A stretch of 38,081 nucleotides of DNA from Bdellovibrionota bacterium (GCA_035292885.1 DATDPG010000028.1:1-38081); one strand, 5' to 3'; shown: positions 23,538 through 34,500, numbered from the stretch's first letter. A program made the numbers and translations. The notes: generated from the sequence alone by a model not told the origin.

Positions 23538-24943
23538 TCCCCTTTGCCGTCCGCGGGACTGTCTTGATGCGCGAGCGTGAGGACGATTTGATTCTCCGGA
23601 ACGAAAATCTGTTGAGCCAAATGATCGATGTCCGGCGGTTTGACCCGACGGACTGAACCGACGAGGTGGTCGATCGCCATCGGGTCCCGGCTGAATCGAG
23701 AGTACAATGCGACCTCCTCGGCGACATCGGCGGGGCTGTCCAGTCGGTTGGCCATCCCCATTCGATAGTTTTGTTTAAGGCGGGCCAGGAAATCCGCGGC
23801 GTCCGGTCTTTTGCTGAAGCTCTTTAAACTCTCTAGGGCGCTTATCACGTCCGCCTGAACTTCGTGCAAAAGCCGATCTCCCTGCTTCTTAAACTTCTCC
23901 GGGAAAAGGGTGACGCTCACCGTAAACATACCGGGGCCGAACGTCTCATATCCCAAATTGTCGTCTCCTCTCGCGGAGCAAGACACGTCCGCGGCCACCT
24001 GTTTTTCGTATCTGAGTTTTCGATAGAGCGGCGCCGTGGGGTGAGCGATCAGCGTGGGAAGGATTTGTCCCACGGCGGTAGCCGAAGATCCGATCTGAAA
24101 CGGCTGCATACGGAAGTTGATCCAGATTCGCGGAGGGACCGCCGTAGGAAAATGGAGCGCTTTCGAAAGTGGGCCGTTGACCGTGCCCGGATCCGTTAAT
24201 GGGGGGAGCGGGGCGGGTTTCCAATCCGAATAGTGTTCCTCGATTAGATGAAATATCTGTTCCGGATTTACGTCGCCGCTGACGAGAATGACGACGTTGT
24301 TGGGTCGATAATATCGGCGATAGAAGTCCATCGAAGAAGCGTAGGTCTCGGGCATCGCTTGGATGTCGGCCGCGTAGCCGATCGTCGTATGCCCGTAACC
24401 GTAGTTGGCCGGGTAGGCGAGACTGGCCAACGTTTCTTCGAGCGGGAGTTCGGGGGACTTGGCAAACCGTTGGTACTCGCCGGCCACGGCGCCCGTTTCG
24501 GTCTTAAACGTATCCTTGTCCACTCGCAGGTTCTTAAAACGGTCCGCTTCCAGTTCGACAATTTGTGTCAGGAAATCCACCGAAGCTTTTGGGTGGTAAA
24601 AAGTGACTTCGGAATTCGTGTACGCGTTATTGTAAGCCCCCGTCTTCGTCATGGCGTCCTCATAGCCGCCCGGTTTCCCCTGGTATTCGTGCCGAAACAA
24701 GATGTGTTCGAAAAGATGGGCCTTACCCGTTTGACCCGGTTCCATTTCCCGCAATGAGCCGGTCAGCACAAGCGTGTTGTACGACAGAAATTTCGGAAAC
24801 TGCGGCATCGGAATCACGATGACGTCGAGCTGGTTGGGGAGCGTGCGCTTATAAACCTTATATGGAAGGATGCCCTGCGCCGCTTGTACGGAAAACGAGG
24901 CCAACAACAGCGCGAGAGTATAGCCGCCAGCCAATTTACTCAT
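23534..24943 (-). CDS. M16 zinc peptidase, catalytic subunit
   Basis: 469 residues with a signal peptide (1 to about 21, ending SVQA). The inverted zinc motif is HLFEH (76-80) in GKAHLFEHILFRH, and the third zinc ligand is Glu156 in GAVAGEYQRF, with spacing like that of pitrilysin-family enzymes. Other family segments are NNAYTNSEVTFYHPK and the second half-domain starting at PPRIWINFRMQPF. Start supported by GGAGG about 9 bases upstream. It is followed, with a 4-bp overlap, by its non-catalytic partner. Substrates are unknown; periplasmic peptide breakdown or processing is likely. Confidence 0.92.
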   Translation of the reverse strand: MSKLAGGYTLALLLASFSVQAAQGILPYKVYKRTLPNQLDVIVIPMPQFPKFLSYNTLVLTGSLREMEPGQTGKAHLFEHILFRHEYQGKPGGYEDAMTKTGAYNNAYTNSEVTFYHPKASVDFLTQIVELEADRFKNLRVDKDTFKTETGAVAGEYQRFAKSPELPLEETLASLAYPANYGYGHTTIGYAADIQAMPETYASSMDFYRRYYRPNNVVILVSGDVNPEQIFHLIEEHYSDWKPAPLPPLTDPGTVNGPLSKALHFPTAVPPRIWINFRMQPFQIGSSATAVGQILPTLIAHPTAPLYRKLRYEKQVAADVSCSARGDDNLGYETFGPGMFTVSVTLFPEKFKKQGDRLLHEVQADVISALESLKSFSKRPDAADFLARLKQNYRMGMANRLDSPADVAEEVALYSRFSRDPMAIDHLVGSVRRVKPPDIDHLAQQIFVPENQIVLTLAHQDSPADGKGE

Positions 24944-24960
24944 ACTTACCTCCGCGGACC

Positions 24961-24990
24961 GATGTAGACGACCCCGACAGTTCTCGTCAA
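24961..24990 (-). promoter_or_regulatory. Candidate promoter of the M16 peptidase pair
   Basis: On the minus strand TTGACG (24990-24985), 18-bp spacer, then TACATC (24966-24961), followed by a GGAGG ribosome-binding site and ATG at 24943. The -10 is poor, so this is tentative. Confidence 0.35.
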
Positions 24991-25009
24991 GCTAATGCAC
25001 TATCCGCTC

Positions 25010-25113
25010 ACGTAAAAATGGCCTTGGGCTCCGGTCTCGGCGTTCACCCCCATTGTCTCACCATTGGCTCGCAATGGGGACCCCCGCCTCGCCACCCAAG
25101 GCCATTTTTACGT
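25010..25113. repeat. 104-bp inverted-repeat element with 19-bp perfect arms
   Basis: ACGTAAAAATGGCCTTGGG (25010-25028) is repeated in perfect inverse orientation at 25095-25113. Inside, CCCCATTG (25048-25055) pairs perfectly with CAATGGGG (25072-25079), so the element folds as a long hairpin with an internal bulge. The right arm contains the TAA stop of the threonine synthase gene, and the left arm lies upstream of the M16 promoter. It resembles a small non-autonomous insertion or palindromic repeat. It could end threonine synthase transcripts, though no U-tract follows. Confidence 0.85.
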
Positions 25114-26352
25114 CAACGATTCGCTTGATAGGTATTTCTCGGCCGAACAGGTGTTAAAAACGACGACGTGATCTTCGGTACGGATTATTTTCCTTTCGAT
25201 AAGCTCCGGTAATGCGGCCAACGTGGCTGCTCCTTCCGGACCGAGCCGCCACCCCTTCTTTCGATATGCCTCTCGCAATTCTGCCTGGATGGAATCTTCC
25301 GAAACCGAAATCGCGATTCCGCCGCTTTCGTATAATATTCTTAGAACCTGGAAATGTCCGACACCACCGGGAACATTCAAGCCGACGGCGATCGTTTTTC
25401 CAGGGTTTACGGATTTTGTATCCGAGGCGCGCTGCCGAAATGCTTGAACGACGGGGGAGGTGGCCTCACTTTGAACAGCCACGATTCGCGGGCGCCGAGA
25501 TCCGATCAGGTCCAGCGCTTCGAGTTCATCGAATGCCTTCCACATCCCGACAATTCCGGTCCCTCCTCCGCAGGGATAGACGATCACGTCGGGCAGTTTC
25601 CATTCGGTCTTTCCAGGACCGGGCTCCGCGAGTTCAAGTCCCATGGTCTTTTTTCCCTCGATCCGCCAGCCCGGTTCCTGGAACGTCGCGACACTGAAAT
25701 AACCTAGAGGAAGATATTTTTCCTTAACAAGAAGCTCGGCTTCGCGAATCGTACCTTTCACGACATCGAGGTGAATGTTTGAGTGCGTTGTTGCGTATCC
25801 CGAGACTTTGTTGAGTATTGGAGCCGGCGTGTCGGAAGGCATCACGACGGCCGCCTCAAGTTCCGCGCGCAACGCATATTCCGCGAGCGAGTCCCCGGCG
25901 TTCCCCTGCGTCGGGATGGCGAGTTTTTGCAGCCCGAGCTTCTTCGCCATGGAAACCACGATCGAAATCCCCCGATCCTTGAAACTTTGAGTGGGATTGG
26001 CGCCGAATCCGTCGTAAGGGCGGCCTTCCTCCTTGATTTCCAGTCGAAAACCGATCTGATTTGCGGCCGAATGATCCGAGTAATCGAGAAGCGGTGTGTA
26101 GCCTTCGCCCAATGAGACAGTCGACTTACGATCCTGAAAATCGTCTATGTCGAGAGGAAGCAGGGCGCCGAAGCGCCACATGTCCTTTCGTTCCGGGTGG
26201 TACCAAGAACGCTTCCGCCTTTCCTTCTTGATTCGATCCAGGTCCAAAACCATTTGCACCGGCTTTTGGTCGATCGGGCACAGGTTCATGATCGTATTTG
26301 GCGGGTATTCCTTTCCGGAACCGAGGCTTTGCAGGCAACGGACAAAACTCAT
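25108..26352 (-). CDS. thrC: Threonine synthase (PLP-dependent, fold type II)
   Basis: 414 residues from ATG 26352; a longer frame to 26427 adds 25 residues of no visible value. It converts O-phosphohomoserine to threonine. An N-terminal segment with Cys-x(n)-Cys-Pro (FVRCLQ..., MNLCPIDQKP) resembles a degenerate zinc-ribbon start of type-II ThrC enzymes. The PLP lysine is in ANPTQSFKDRGISIV, followed by TQGNAGDSLAEYALR, the phosphate-binding glycine loop YPCGGGTGIVGMWKAF, GLNVPGGVG, and SEDSIQAELREAYRKKGWRLGPEG. Other fold-II enzymes (diaminopropionate lyase, dehydratases) are alternatives, but SFKDRG with this N-terminus favours ThrC. The stop lies inside a 19-bp inverted-repeat arm. Confidence 0.85.
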   Translation of the reverse strand: MSFVRCLQSLGSGKEYPPNTIMNLCPIDQKPVQMVLDLDRIKKERRKRSWYHPERKDMWRFGALLPLDIDDFQDRKSTVSLGEGYTPLLDYSDHSAANQIGFRLEIKEEGRPYDGFGANPTQSFKDRGISIVVSMAKKLGLQKLAIPTQGNAGDSLAEYALRAELEAAVVMPSDTPAPILNKVSGYATTHSNIHLDVVKGTIREAELLVKEKYLPLGYFSVATFQEPGWRIEGKKTMGLELAEPGPGKTEWKLPDVIVYPCGGGTGIVGMWKAFDELEALDLIGSRRPRIVAVQSEATSPVVQAFRQRASDTKSVNPGKTIAVGLNVPGGVGHFQVLRILYESGGIAISVSEDSIQAELREAYRKKGWRLGPEGAATLAALPELIERKIIRTEDHVVVFNTCSAEKYLSSESLT

Positions 26353-26501
26353 GGACTGCTTTTTATCGCGCGCTCCCGCGGAATCCAAGAATGCGCCGTG
26401 TTTCGCCACTCCGCCGAACCTTTTCACAGAGGGACGATGCGATTACGCCTTACGATTCAAGAAGTTACCGTGGCATGCCCCTTGCTGATCGTATCTATTA
26501 T

Positions 26502-27629
26502 ATGCGACGTATGCGATCTCAATGGATCACCGTTTCCGCCTTGTCCGTTTGCGTAGGCATCGGCCTGAACTGCGGCCACGTCTCGACCGGGACTTCCGGC
26601 GCGGTACTTCCACAGTTGTCGGATGCCGTAACCGACGTCCCGCCGACGTTTTCCCAAACTCTTTCAGCGAACGCGGCCGACATTCCCCCCGGCGGTTCAC
26701 TTGTATCCCGAAGCACGTTCAGCAACGGAGAGGCGGTCTCTGTTACAGGCGATGTGACCCTGTCCGATTCGCAAGTTGTTCCGTTGCAGTTTTTGAAAGA
26801 TGGGACGGATTGGGTGGCGACGTTTACATCCCAGCTTATCAGCCCGAGGGGAAACGCCGTGCTCCGGGTCGAAGGTCAAAACGCCGACGGCGAAAAGGCT
26901 CCAATGAATCGAACGTTCAAGATCCTCGGCACCCGCGGTGACGAACCCGGCCTGGTGGCATTTTACCGGTTCGAGGAGAGCGGCGCGGCGGCGTTGGACA
27001 GCTCGATCAAAGGAAACAACGGAACGATCACAGGCGCCATTCGCCAGCCGGGAGCGTACGGCCAAAGAATGAGTTTCAACGGATCGACGGATTACATCTT
27101 TGTTCCCAATTCTCCATCGCTTCAGATGACGAGCACGATCACAATGGAGGCCTGGATCTACGTTACAAAACCGGATCCGACGACGACCAGCTACATAACG
27201 GGGATCGTCGGCAAGCTGAATTTCAGCGGCGCCACCACTTACGATATGAGCGTCAGCATGAGCGGCGGACTTTTCTGCACACTCAACGATTCTTCAGTTC
27301 AGCTTGGGTGGCAGATTCAGAAAAATATCTGGACGCATGTCGCTTGTACATATGACGGCCAAACGCTTCGCTTGTTCGTGAACGGGAGACAGCAGACGAT
27401 GCTGACTCTCTCGACCCCCACGGGCATCCAAGTCACGACCGACCCGGTATATCTCGGTGTCGGCGGGACCGGAGCTGCCGGTTATCATTACCAGGGTTAC
27501 ATGGATGAAGTAGCGATCTGGAATTCCGTTCGAACCGAAGACCAAATCTGCGCCGATGCCGGAGGTATCCCGGCCGGAAATTACTTAGGTCAAACGGCCT
27601 GCGACTATCCCTTCTTTCCGATCAACTGA
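26502..27629 (+). CDS. Exported LamG/concanavalin-like domain protein
   Basis: 375 residues from ATG 26502 (ATG 26511 also possible; the longer frame to 26298 runs through the divergent gene and is unlikely). The N-terminus has two or three arginines, a hydrophobic stretch and Cys24 in GLNCGH, a poor lipobox. Residues about 30-145 look like an Ig-like stretch. From GLVAFYRFEESGAAALDSS onward is a LamG/LamGL jelly-roll: GAYGQRMSFNGSTDYIFVPNS, TITMEAWIYV, WTHVACTYDGQTLRLFVNG, and YQGYMDEVAIWNSVRTEDQI. Such domains bind glycans or matrix on the cell surface. It stands next to other secreted genes. The stop is 13 bp from the converging lipoprotein stop. Confidence 0.82.
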   Translation: MRRMRSQWITVSALSVCVGIGLNCGHVSTGTSGAVLPQLSDAVTDVPPTFSQTLSANAADIPPGGSLVSRSTFSNGEAVSVTGDVTLSDSQVVPLQFLKDGTDWVATFTSQLISPRGNAVLRVEGQNADGEKAPMNRTFKILGTRGDEPGLVAFYRFEESGAAALDSSIKGNNGTITGAIRQPGAYGQRMSFNGSTDYIFVPNSPSLQMTSTITMEAWIYVTKPDPTTTSYITGIVGKLNFSGATTYDMSVSMSGGLFCTLNDSSVQLGWQIQKNIWTHVACTYDGQTLRLFVNGRQQTMLTLSTPTGIQVTTDPVYLGVGGTGAAGYHYQGYMDEVAIWNSVRTEDQICADAGGIPAGNYLGQTACDYPFFPIN

Positions 27630-27642
27630 ACCAAGCATCCGA

Positions 27643-28047
27643 TCAGTTCTTTACGTAACGAAGCACGGTTCCTTCTTCAGGACCGACCGGAACCGTGATT
27701 TCGACGGCGTTCTCCCCCGCTGTACCTTGAAGGGCTCCGCTCAAGTCCGACTCGAGCGCCAGCGACCCGTCGGAGGCATCATATGTATACGTCCCGTTCT
27801 CCTGGGTGTCGGGTCCGCCGGTGGGATGGAGAATCATCGACCAAGTTCCGTCGCTATCGATCACGAGCGTCCCTTCGGCGATCTCGGACCCGTGCAGAAA
27901 GTCGGGCAGAGGATCTCCCCCGATGGATTCAAGGCTATAGGTGCCCGGAAGATCCGTTTCGGAGGGAGGCATACCCAAGTCATCATTTCCACATCCCGTG
28001 ATTAAAAAAAACAAAGCGATCGAAACAAATCGATGACTCTTTCGCAT
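27643..28047 (-). CDS. Small lipoprotein, lipocalin-like, function unknown
   Basis: 134 residues with a classical lipoprotein signal: basic start, hydrophobic core and ITGC lipobox (Cys19). The mature part reads as beta-strands (LPGTYSLESIGG, EGTLVIDSDGTWSMIL, ENGTYTYDASDGSLALES), the pattern of small lipocalin-like domains found in many secreted proteins. The start is supported by GAGGAAG about 8 bases upstream. It follows another lipoprotein gene by 24 bp on the same strand, so the two likely share a transcript. Confidence 0.8.
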   Translation of the reverse strand: MRKSHRFVSIALFFLITGCGNDDLGMPPSETDLPGTYSLESIGGDPLPDFLHGSEIAEGTLVIDSDGTWSMILHPTGGPDTQENGTYTYDASDGSLALESDLSGALQGTAGENAVEITVPVGPEEGTVLRYVKN

Positions 28048-28071
28048 TGCTATCTTCCTCGTCTAAAGATT

Positions 28072-28347
28072 TCAGGGGCAAGCGCACAACACACCCGTGA
28101 GACCCTCGGGTTCCTGACAGGTGCATTCACAATCGATGGGAGGTTCCTCCCAGGCGGTATTTCCTGACGGGCACCACACAATGGCTTGTCCGCCAGAACA
28201 ATAACCCGGCCAGCCCGCGCCCAATTCGTCAATCGTGCCTGGCGCGCAGGCGTCATTCACCTCCGGTGGTGAGGAAGGCGTTACGGAATCGTCCCCACAA
28301 CCTCCCAAGAACAAGCCGAAAATCAGCGCCAGTACAAGGACTCGCAT
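28072..28347 (-). CDS. Small cysteine-rich lipoprotein, function unknown
   Basis: 91 residues from ATG 28347, chosen because AAGGAGGAAA lies just upstream; the longer frame to 28542 is rejected. MRVLVLALIFGLFLGGC is a clear lipoprotein signal with LGGC lipobox (Cys17). The mature part has eight more cysteines in 70 residues (ACAPG, GYCSGG, WCPSG, DCECTC, LCACP), suggesting disulphide bonds on the outside of the cell. I recognise no family. First gene of a two-lipoprotein unit, divergent from the giant SpvB/RHS gene. Confidence 0.78.
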   Translation of the reverse strand: MRVLVLALIFGLFLGGCGDDSVTPSSPPEVNDACAPGTIDELGAGWPGYCSGGQAIVWCPSGNTAWEEPPIDCECTCQEPEGLTGVLCACP

Positions 28348-28460
28348 CGGTTTCCTCCTTATCGCCCTATCTTGGCTCCAAAGGGTGCTATCCGTAAATC
28401 TTAAAAATCCGGTGAAAAGCACCTTCGAAACGCAAGTTTCCAATGTGGAGTAACTATGGT

Positions 28461-28591
28461 TTCCGTTGCCTAATTTTCTCACCGGTAAGATCCACGTAAG
28501 CGCCCGTATCGGCAACGGAATCTCGTAAACATTTCCTGGCACTCACTTTGCTCCCGTGTGGTCATGACAGGGATCCCCTACCACCAGGGGA
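28461..28591 (+). promoter_or_regulatory. Inverted repeats upstream of the SpvB/RHS gene, one covering its ribosome-binding site
   Basis: TTCCGTTGCC (28461-28470) and GGCAACGGAA (28511-28520) form a perfect 10-bp inverted repeat 40 bp apart in the divergent region, a possible operator or long stem. Nearer the gene, TCCCCT (28574-28579) pairs with AGGGGA (28586-28591) over a 6-nt loop. The second arm contains the AGGGG just before the GTG start at 28593, so the mRNA could hide its own ribosome-binding site. Confidence 0.45.
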
Positions 28592-28592
28592 C

Positions 28593-31500
28593 GTGAACAA
28601 AGCGAAGGAAAAATTGATCGTTCATCGAAAATTTGTTCGGGTTTGCGAAAGGAAACTGAAACCGAGAATCGGTCCTCGTTCCCTTTTGAGCCTGGTTCTC
28701 GCCTTTCTAATTGCGCTTCCCGGTTACCTCATTCCATCCGCGGCGATGGCGCAAAAGGGAGGCCCCGGGGACGGGCCGGGTGGAGGGGGGTCTTCAGGGA
28801 GTACCCAACCTCCTGCCGAACCGATCGGCCGGCCTCCTCTTCCGACGAGCGGAGGGGGGATGTCGAGCGCGGACGCGGCGGATCCGTTTTCGAATCTCTT
28901 CACCGGCGACGGTTCGTACTCGTTTCCGATCGACGTCCTTCCCGGCGGCGGGGGGATTGCGCCGTCGGTAGGTCTTTCTTACTCTTCGACCGCCGGCCGA
29001 TCGTTCGTCGGCCACGGCTGGTCGCTTCACTTAGGCTCCATCACGCGCCAAGGCCCGAATGGAAAAACGGCTCAATACGGCGCGCAAGATGAATTCTTTC
29101 TCGACGGCAAAAAGCTGACCTTCGTCCGAGCGTTGAGCGACTCCGAAGGACTGTTCCAGGTTGCCGAGGAGCAATCGTTTTTAAAGATCATCCGAAACGT
29201 CGATGCCAATACGTGGGCCGTTAAAACGCCGGACGGCTCCCGGATGGATTTCTCGGTTCCGATTTATCGATTGCCATATACCTCGGGATTTTCGAACGCG
29301 CATACATGGCAGCTAGGCAAAGTCACGAGCGCTGCGGGATATTTCGCCCGGTACCTCTACACGGTCCCCCAATCCGATCCCAATTTCGCAAATGCCGACA
29401 AAGACCCGACGCAAGAAGGGGATGTTTATCCCAGCAAGATTGAATACACATTCCTCGAAGGCGATCCGGCGTTCGACAGCGGCCGAACGGTGGAGTTCAA
29501 GTATATCGATCGCGGGTCGTTCGGAACGATTCCCCAATACGCCGCCACCGGATCGCGAGTGATCATGGACCGTCTTCTTTCGGAAATCGTCGTATCCACC
29601 GGCCGAGGGGAGCCGAAGATCTATAAGAGCTATTCGCTGATCTACGATTCCCGCGCCGTCACGCCCGACGACCGAAATTGGATAACCCCGGAGCCGAAAC
29701 TTGTTGAGTTCAAAGTTTTCGGCGAACCGGAAAGCGCAGGCAGCCGGGGACCGTTGATCGCCCGGTACGGCATGGAATACGCCGAGCGGGAACGTGGCTG
29801 GGAGCCGACGGCTGAATCCATGCCCTGGTTTTTCGTGGGTTACGTCGGGGTTTCTAACTCCTGTCTTTACGGCTGGCCCGACTGCGAAACGATGGAGGCT
29901 GACCGCGGCGTTCGATTCATCAACTTAGATGGCGACCCTCTCCCCGATCTTATCAAAGGTGAAACCTTTCTAGGCAATTGGACAGACCGTGGGGCCAGAA
30001 GGAATTTGGGCGTCGATCCCGCCACCGGAATCACGCAATGGCAATCCGTGCCCGTCTCGGCGCCGCCGATCGATTTTGCGATCAGGAGTTCCTCCTCCTT
30101 ACCCTCGACACAAAAAGTCGCGGTCGTCGATTTGGACGGGAACGGCCGCGACGAACTCGTTTGGATCGAGGGTGCCATCCGCCAAGTTTATCTCCTTCAA
30201 GCCGACGGCAGCTGGGAGCCTTCTACGAATTGGGGAAATTCCCTTCCCACCGACGTTGTGTCCCCCGATTTCGAGAACCTGGACGGCGATCGGTTCCCCG
30301 ACCTTCCCGGATACTTAAATCCCGGCGCCCCCGGCGTTGCATGGATTCCCTTTTCCAGTCCGACAAAAGTCGAGAACCTCGACATCAACGGCGACGGCCT
30401 CGCCGACATCGTGAAAGCGATTGTCAACTCTTCCGGTGTTTATGAAGTCAGCGTGGAACTGGCGACGGGAAACGGCGCGTTCGAGCGCGATCCCATTTTG
30501 GAAGATCGGATTCGCCAGGCCGGCATCTACACGCATCAAGAATATTCTTACGTGGATAGCTACGGGAACGTCTCTCGTTGGCAAGTCGCGGGTCCCGGCC
30601 GATGGAGCGACGTGAACGCCGACGGAATGCCCGATTGGATTCAAGGGGACGAACTGAGCCTTAATCACCTCTACGGCGGATTCTTAAGCGCCTGTTTCCG
30701 GACGCTCCTGGATGCCGACGGCGGCTGCACGCCGTTCGACCTGGTTCAGTCGGGGGAATGGACCACGCTCCCCAACGGTGTCCAGGTTCAGGCGGTCGAC
30801 GACATGGGTGCCATGCTCGTCGACGTGAAAGGCGCAGGTGTTCCGGCGTTCGTCCAGTCGATCCAACAAAGCAACGGCCCATCTTTCAACCGGGTCTTCC
30901 GGGCGAAAGGCAAGTTCCCCGGGCTTTTAAAGAAAGTGACCGATCCCAACGGAGGCGTGACCGAATTCGAGTACACGCCATCTACGGAGCTTCGACATGC
31001 GGACGGAACGCAAAAGAACCCGAACCTTCCCTACGTCAAACAGCTCCTGACCGCCGTGATTCGAGACGACCTGGCCGGCTCCCGTTACGTCGTGAGCCAG
31101 TACGATTACGAAAACGGCCTGCACGACCGGATCGGAAAGAAATTTTTAGGCTTCGGCCGCGTGACGGTTACCTCGGGCGCCGGCCAGCAACGAATCGTTG
31201 AATTCCATCAGACCGACTGGCTGCTTGGAGCCGTCAAGACGGCTTCCGTTCTCGGTAGCGACGGTAAGACGTACGCCCGATCCAATCACTTCTACACAAC
31301 CGACATGTCCGTTCAAGACGTCAACACGGTTCCAAACTGTCTCGAGACGCCCGACGTAACGAATTTCGACTGCAGTCTGCCGTACGCCAATGCCGAATTC
31401 GCCACTGTGACGTACACCTGGCCCAACGGAACCACCAACCCCGCTTCTTGCGCGGACGATTGCATGAAGTTCCGGACGGAGAGCGCGAGTGTGCCTGCGT

Positions 31501-34500
31501 TTCCCGATCTCGACCATCCATTGGTTACGTCGATCAGCCGTGTCAAAGGCGACCCACGGTCGACACCGGTATCCGAACAAAAGGCCCAGAAAGTGGAATT
31601 GGTGTCCTCGAACCCGCAGGAACCGGGGAACGAGTCGGCCGGATTTCTGATGGTCCCCCGCGCTTCCTATACCTACGTCGGCGGCGACGAAGTGACCGGC
31701 ACGCTTTATTTCGAATCCCACAACATCTTCGATAAAAACGGAAACGGGAAGTTCGACGCGGAAGAGGCCTTCAGTGCCTCCGACACCAATCCCCTCCCAA
31801 ATGCTCCTCCTCTGTTGTCGGTTCGAAGCGAATTCCTTCCCAAACAGGCATTGAACGGTCTTCCCATTCCTTCCCTTCTCGCGCGTCAGACTGATTACGA
31901 TCCGATGTACAAATATCCGACCGATACATGGGACATGCAGCGGAGTGTCCGCGTCGCGCACTACGACTACGATCCGGCGCACCTCCAGGTCATCGGCGTT
32001 TCAAACGCTCTCGGTTTCCGCGTCCGGTCGGAATACGATCCTTTCGGCCGGCGGTTCAAAGCCATCGACGAGGGCAACAATCTTGCGGTGGAAACGAAGT
32101 TCGACCACCGCCATCGCGTGGAAGAATCCAAGACCTATCCGAACAGCAGCGATCCAAGCAATCCCGCGAATCTTTTGAGCCACTCGAAAACGGAATACAT
32201 CGGCGTCTGCGACGACACCGCCTGTCCGCCGGCCAATCCCAAACTTCAGCAGATCAAGACGAAGAGCCGTTACTCCCCCGCGCAGCTCGACGAGAATCAA
32301 TGGCCGACGTCCATCACGTTTGTGGACGGACTTGGCCGGAGCTATCGGACGGTTTCGAACAGCCTGGATGAAAATGGAAACGTTACGTTTGTCGCCTCCG
32401 ACGTTGAGTTCGACGGTTTTGGCCGGGCCAAACGGACCTCGGCTCCTTTCACCGTCACCGCTCCCTCGGCCTTCGGGGAACGGGGAGTCTATTGGACGGA
32501 AAGCGAATTCGACGCCCTGGGCCGTGTTTTCGCCGTGAACGTTCCGGCCCACGGCGGCGGCAGCATTCGATACGAAACGAACGTCGCCGTCGACTCGAGC
32601 GCCGGGCAATCGTACGCCCTTCGGACGCAGACTCGCGACGCCGTCGGAAATCCCAAAGAGACGTATCAAGACCTCTGGGGGAGGATGTTTCGCGTCGCCG
32701 AGCACAATCGGGACGCCGCCGGTCTCCCCATCGACCGAACCATGGATTACCGCTTCGATCTTCTGGGGAATCTTTCGGAAGTCATCGACTCGGCCAAAGG
32801 GAGCGGCCAGAACTGGAAAGCCCAAAAGACGATCCAGGTCGAGAACAACAGCCTGGGACAAAAGCACATCCTGCGGGACACCGACGCCGGAACCTGGCGG
32901 TACGCGTACGACGCCCAGACCGGCCGGCTCTTCGAGCAGATCGACGCCAAGGGAAACGCCACGCGTTTTTACTTCGACGACCTCGACCGGCTGGTCCGAA
33001 AAGAGCATTTTCTCCCCGGCCTCAACCGCGACAGCGATATTCCAACCAGCATTTCGTCGTTCTACTACGACGCGTTGTTCGGTTCCCCTTGCGGGGCCAG
33101 CCAAGGAAAACTCGTCCGACAAGAAAACGAACATGCCACGACCGACTACTGTTACGACTCGCTCGGACGCCTTTCCGATACCAGCGTCACAATTGACGGA
33201 ATCACACGGTCGTTCGGCCGGACGTACAACGACGCCGGACAGATTCAAACCCATATTTACGACGGCGATCCGAACGGCGGCTTCGGCGCTGAAACACTGA
33301 CGTACGACTACGACGCCAAGTTCGGCAGGCTCACGGGCATTGAGAGCAGCGTCGCCGGCCTAAATGTCTATGTCGACAAGGATCACACGAAATACGATGT
33401 CCTGGGCCGGTTGCGTGAAATGCGATTCGGAAACGGCGTTTCTACCCGCTTTGAGTTCAACGTCGACGACCAGAGGTTGAGCGACATGCGTGTTTTCACC
33501 GACGGCGGCCTGACACCGCTTTGGAATCGGTCTTTCACATACGATCTCAACGGCAATCTCCGGCGGAATGAAAACCAGGTGAGCGGCGGTGCGACCGATT
33601 ATGTATACGACAAACTTCACCGCCTCGTTTCCGCGACGGAATTCACACAAAGCGGAACGCAAATCGAGGGAAGGGGATTCACATTCGATCCGATGGGGCG
33701 GATGTCGGAAATCGCCGGCGCATACAACCCGTTTCCCGAAGGCGGAGCCGTGACGGCCACTTCCGCATCGGCTCCTGCTCCCGAACCCACTCCCACCGCC
33801 ACGCCCACGCCAACCCCCACCCCGACTCCAGCCCCGTCCGGGGGTCCCAAAAAAGCAAAATTGACGCAACTGAATTGGAAACGGAGGGTTTGGGATCTGG
33901 CCGGCAATTTCTTGGACACGATTATTCCTTCGGCCCAGGCCGACCTCGCCTGTATCGTAGCGGATCTAGCTGGCATAAACGCCGTCCCTCAGTTCGACCT
34001 TCCCACCACGACAACGAACGGCCCCAAGGGGTTCTCCGAGATCAGCGTCTATCTCGGAAACTATCTCAACGCCTTTGACGTGGGGGGGCGCTGTGTCGGC
34101 AGCGATTACCAGATTCGTTTCTCCGCGACGGGGACGGGAAACCGATGGTCGAAAAGTATTCCGGTCCGAACGGACTCGCAGGGGAACGCCACCATCAAGC
34201 TTTACTCATCGGATCCGGACCCGTCGGATCCGGGTTTCAGGACGGTCACCGCCGCGGTCGAATGGTACGGCGCTCCAGCCGGAACCACACCGTACTTCAC
34301 CAAGAGTGTGGACGTTTCGTTTACTTCCACGGACACCGTCAAGCCGACGACACCCTCCGTCTCCGCCACGCCGAAAAGCGGCTCGCAAATCGATCTTTCC
34401 TTTGGTGCATATGACGCTTTCGGCGTTACCAAGTATGAAATCTTTCGCGACGCCGCGGCCACACCAACCGCGACCGTCACGGTTACATTGACGAATCAGA

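Noticed and set aside
32001-33254. 417-codon open frame on the minus strand inside the RHS gene
   Set aside because: It is opposite a clearly coding RHS/YD repeat region; long antisense frames are expected in GC-rich codon-biased genes. No family resemblance or ribosome-binding site.
33775-33840. Pro-Thr codon run as a satellite or phase-variable repeat
   Set aside because: Codons vary (ACT/ACC/ACG/ACA, CCC/CCA/CCG), so there is no exact DNA repeat to slip; it is a protein linker.
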